From: Methylomonas rapida
GTDB lineage: Bacteria; Pseudomonadota; Gammaproteobacteria; Methylococcales; Methylomonadaceae
NCBI RefSeq assembly: GCF_024360925.2
Contig: NZ_CP113517.1
Location: 930,001-994,000, forward strand
DNA: 64,000 bases
Direction of reading: 5' to 3'
The first letter of the stretch is position 1. Each line of letters begins with the position of its first letter. The notes beneath the pieces are model-generated. The model made no database searches and was not told the origin of the DNA. It saw nothing but the letters and a program-made list of their open reading frames with translations. This document shows positions 61,791-64,000 of this stretch, piece after piece. Both the position numbers and the translations under genes were made by a program.

Positions 61791-64000
61791 TCATGTTTGC
61801 AGTGCCTTGAGAATGCTGGGGTAATCAAAATATTCGGCCAAGCGCTCCAGTATTTTTTGTAACGCTGGGTCGTACGCGGCTACTTGTTGTATGGCCTGAG
61901 CGATGCGCTCTGTTTCCAAGCTTTGCAGGGCCTCTATCATCTCGTTTTTTAAAGCGTCTGGCAAAACGGATAACATTTCCGGCGTCAATTGCGTGGCGGG
62001 TTCTTCGGAAACAGGCATGTTTCGATAAACATAGCGGAGACCCAATTGTTTGGACAGGCATTCATAGATTTCATGGGAGCGGTAAGGTTTGCGCACAAAG
62101 TCGTCCATGCCCGCGTTCAGCAACTCACTGCGTTGCTCGATAAAGGCCGAGGCGGTCACTGCGACGATTTTTACCTCTTTGCCGCCCGGTAACCCACGGA
62201 TGCGGCGGGTTGCCTCCACGCCATCCATCACCGGCATGCGTCTATCCATCCAGATCAGATGCGGGTGCCAATGCTGGAACAAGCGAATGCCTTCTTCGCC
62301 GTTCTCGGCCACCTTGACCTTCAAGCCGATGGATTCCATCAGCAGAGTCAGCAACAGTTGATTGTCACGCTGGTCTTCAATGATCAGGATGCGGTATTCA
62401 GGCTGGCCAGGCTCCAAAGCAATGACTTCGCCTTTGTCGGTTACCGTCGGTTTGCTGATTTCTGTTTCGTGTACCTCGTGCAGCGGTAAATCGACTCTGA
62501 ACAATGAACCCTTGCCGGGGGGGCTTAGTAAACTGATACTGCCTTCCATCAACTGCACGAATTGGCGCGTGATGCTCAGGCCCAAGCCGGTTCCCTTGTT
62601 GGCGCCCTGTTCGTTGAGCTGGATAAAGGGCTCAAAGATAAGGGCTTGATCGTCCGGACTAATGCCGGGACCCGAATCCTCGACTTCGATATGAAGATGG
62701 GAATGCGTGTTTTTCGTGGCCCCCAGGCGCAGGGTCACGCCGCCTTGTTCGGTAAATTTGATCGCATTTCCCAGCAGATTGATCAATATTTGCCGCAGGC
62801 GCGCTTCGTCGCCAAAAATGTAACGAGGGAATCTCGAGTCTTGGTCGACCAAAAGCCGCAGGCCTTTTTCCTGGGCGCGTATTTGCATCATGTCGGTCAC
62901 GTCTCGAACCATGCCGCCCAAATCGAACGGTGCGCTTTCCAGTTGCACGCGGCCGGCCTCGATTTTGCTCATTTCCAGTACATCGTTGATCAGCGTCAGC
63001 AAATGCTCGCCGCTGCGATTGATGATGTCTAAATTTTGCCGCAGTTTTTCCGATAATTGCGGATCTTTGCACATCATGTTGGAGAAACCCAAAATCGCAT
63101 TTAACGGCGTGCGCAATTCATGGCTCATGTTGGCTAAAAATGCGCTTTTGGCCTGATTGGCCGCCTCCGCGGCATTGCGCGCAAGCACCAGGTCCGTCGT
63201 GCGCTGTTGCACTTCTTCTTCCAGGTGGTCTTTGTAGCGCCTGAGTTCTTCTTCCACGCGCATGCGTTCGGTGATGTCGCTGAACACGACTACCGCGCCG
63301 GAGAGTTTGCCGTCCACTTGAATGGGCGTGCTGACAAACTCGACGGGAAAACCGCCGCCATCCTTGCGCCAATAAAAATCGCGACCGCGACAAACCTCGG
63401 CGCGGGTATAAGCCGAATGCACCGGGCAACTATCTTCGGCATACGGTGTGCCGTCCGCTTTGCTATGGTGGCACATCTGATGAAAAGGCTGGCCTTGTAG
63501 CTCCTCGGCGACATAGCCCAGCAATAGCGCCGCGGTGGGGTTGACGAAGGTGCAGCGGCCATGGCTGTCGAGTCCATAAATACCTTCGCCGGCCGAGTCA
63601 AGAATGAGCTTGTTCTTTAAGCTCAACTTGGCTAGTTCCAACTGGGCGATGTGGCGTTCGGTGATATCATGGATCGTGCCTGTGGAGCGTATGGGTTTTC
63701 CTGCCGCGTCGTAATGAGTCTCGCATTTTTCGTTGACATACTTGACGCGGCCATCGGGCATCAGCAGGCGGTGTTCGATGTCATACGGCCTGTGATGGCG
63801 CACGGATTCGGTATAGGCGGTATCGACTCGCTCCCTGTCCTCGGGGTGGATGAGGTTTAGAAAGGCTTCGTAAGAGGCTTGAAATTGTTCGGGGTCGATT
63901 TCAAAGATGCGGTAGATTTCGTCGGACCAGTGCAGTTTGTTCCGCAACAAGTCCAGTTCCCAGTTGCCCAGGTGGGCGATACGCTGGGCTTCGGCCAGGC
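61791..64000 (-). CDS. Hybrid sensor histidine kinase, PAS domains plus receiver, 5'-truncated by window edge
   Basis: At least 735 residues are visible; the frame stays open to the right edge (LAEAQRIAHLGNWELDL...), so the true start is outside. Order: PAS/PAC with HWSDEIYRIF; second PAS with GLDSHGRCTFVNPTAALLLGY; coiled segment; HisKA with MSHELRTPLNAILGF; HATPase with NLLGNAIKFTEQGG, DSGPGISPDD and KGTGLGLSITRQF; receiver with the intact acceptor in WMDRRMPVMDG; and a C-terminal helical region of about 70 residues without an obvious phosphotransfer His. No membrane helix is seen in the visible part, so sensing may be cytosolic. It is followed by the HD-GYP regulator. Confidence 0.9.
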   Translation of the reverse strand, partial: LAEAQRIAHLGNWELDLLRNKLHWSDEIYRIFEIDPEQFQASYEAFLNLIHPEDRERVDTAYTESVRHHRPYDIEHRLLMPDGRVKYVNEKCETHYDAAGKPIRSTGTIHDITERHIAQLELAKLSLKNKLILDSAGEGIYGLDSHGRCTFVNPTAALLLGYVAEELQGQPFHQMCHHSKADGTPYAEDSCPVHSAYTRAEVCRGRDFYWRKDGGGFPVEFVSTPIQVDGKLSGAVVVFSDITERMRVEEELRRYKDHLEEEVQQRTTDLVLARNAAEAANQAKSAFLANMSHELRTPLNAILGFSNMMCKDPQLSEKLRQNLDIINRSGEHLLTLINDVLEMSKIEAGRVQLESAPFDLGGMVRDVTDMMQIRAQEKGLRLLVDQDSRFPRYIFGDEARLRQILINLLGNAIKFTEQGGVTLRLGATKNTHSHLHIEVEDSGPGISPDDQALIFEPFIQLNEQGANKGTGLGLSITRQFVQLMEGSISLLSPPGKGSLFRVDLPLHEVHETEISKPTVTDKGEVIALEPGQPEYRILIIEDQRDNQLLLTLLMESIGLKVKVAENGEEGIRLFQHWHPHLIWMDRRMPVMDGVEATRRIRGLPGGKEVKIVAVTASAFIEQRSELLNAGMDDFVRKPYRSHEIYECLSKQLGLRYVYRNMPVSEEPATQLTPEMLSVLPDALKNEMIEALQSLETERIAQAIQQVAAYDPALQKILERLAEYFDYPSILKALQT

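Overview
The window looks like chromosome of a gammaproteobacterium, most likely a Methylomonas-like methanotroph of the Methylococcales. The reasons are a gammaproteobacterial housekeeping set (rppH, csrA next to tRNA-Ser, the rpsF-rpsR-rplI block, a bifunctional ArgA, CysG), an exosortase A type exopolysaccharide locus, and a PEP-CTERM protein with the VPxPxxxWLFGS-type tail common in methanotrophs. No methane oxidation gene lies in the window, so the genus is an inference.

Layout. 1-9.4 kb is the end of an exosortase-A-associated polysaccharide cluster: three family-specific glycosyltransferases, an amidotransferase, another glycosyltransferase, a PaaK/CapK-like adenylating enzyme and a GDP-mannose synthase, interrupted by a decayed IS5-type transposase. 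9.6-14.5 kb has a CorA-type transporter, a divergent histidine-rich TonB receptor behind a Zur-like box, and a PEP-CTERM protein gene whose long leader carries a sigma-54-type promoter and a fold resembling a cyclic-di-GMP-I riboswitch. 14.9-37.1 kb is mainly housekeeping: waaA, argG, a cytochrome c, cysG, tusA-like, rppH, cpdA, argA/argH, a lipid glycosylation trio, pyrC, fmdB-aspS, nadA, rbgA, csrA and tRNA-Ser(GCU). 37.2-41.1 kb holds a gene-free stretch, a SirB2-like gene and ppx with an uncharacterised partner. 41.2-42.9 kb is an ABC-2 exporter pair.

43.1-48.1 kb is the most distinctive block: three very small proteins, an HMA-like membrane-associated protein, a CopA-class copper ATPase with two N-terminal HMA-type domains, and a DsbD_2/SafE-like membrane protein with a Met/His-rich N-terminus. 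I read it as a multi-part copper-handling cassette, preceded by a possible sigma-54 promoter with upstream direct repeats and split by a strong terminator.

48.96-49.48 kb is AT-rich and non-coding. It carries eight perfect or near-perfect DnaA boxes, which makes it a candidate origin or DnaA-binding locus. 49.5-55.8 kb has an MsbA-type ABC transporter, an aspartoacylase-family enzyme, the ribosomal block rpsF-rpsR-DUF2232-rplI, and hldD. 56.2-64 kb is a signalling block: a 1416-residue PhnD-PAS-GGDEF-EAL-CZB protein, an HD-GYP response regulator whose phospho-acceptor Asp is replaced by Asn, and a hybrid histidine kinase running off the right edge.

A dispersed element of about 150 bp with inverted-repeat ends occurs three times (27.5, 51.4 and 60.5 kb). 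Cyclic-di-GMP control, envelope polysaccharide and surface protein export, and copper supply are the connecting themes. All functional calls rest on motif recognition by eye, without database searches.
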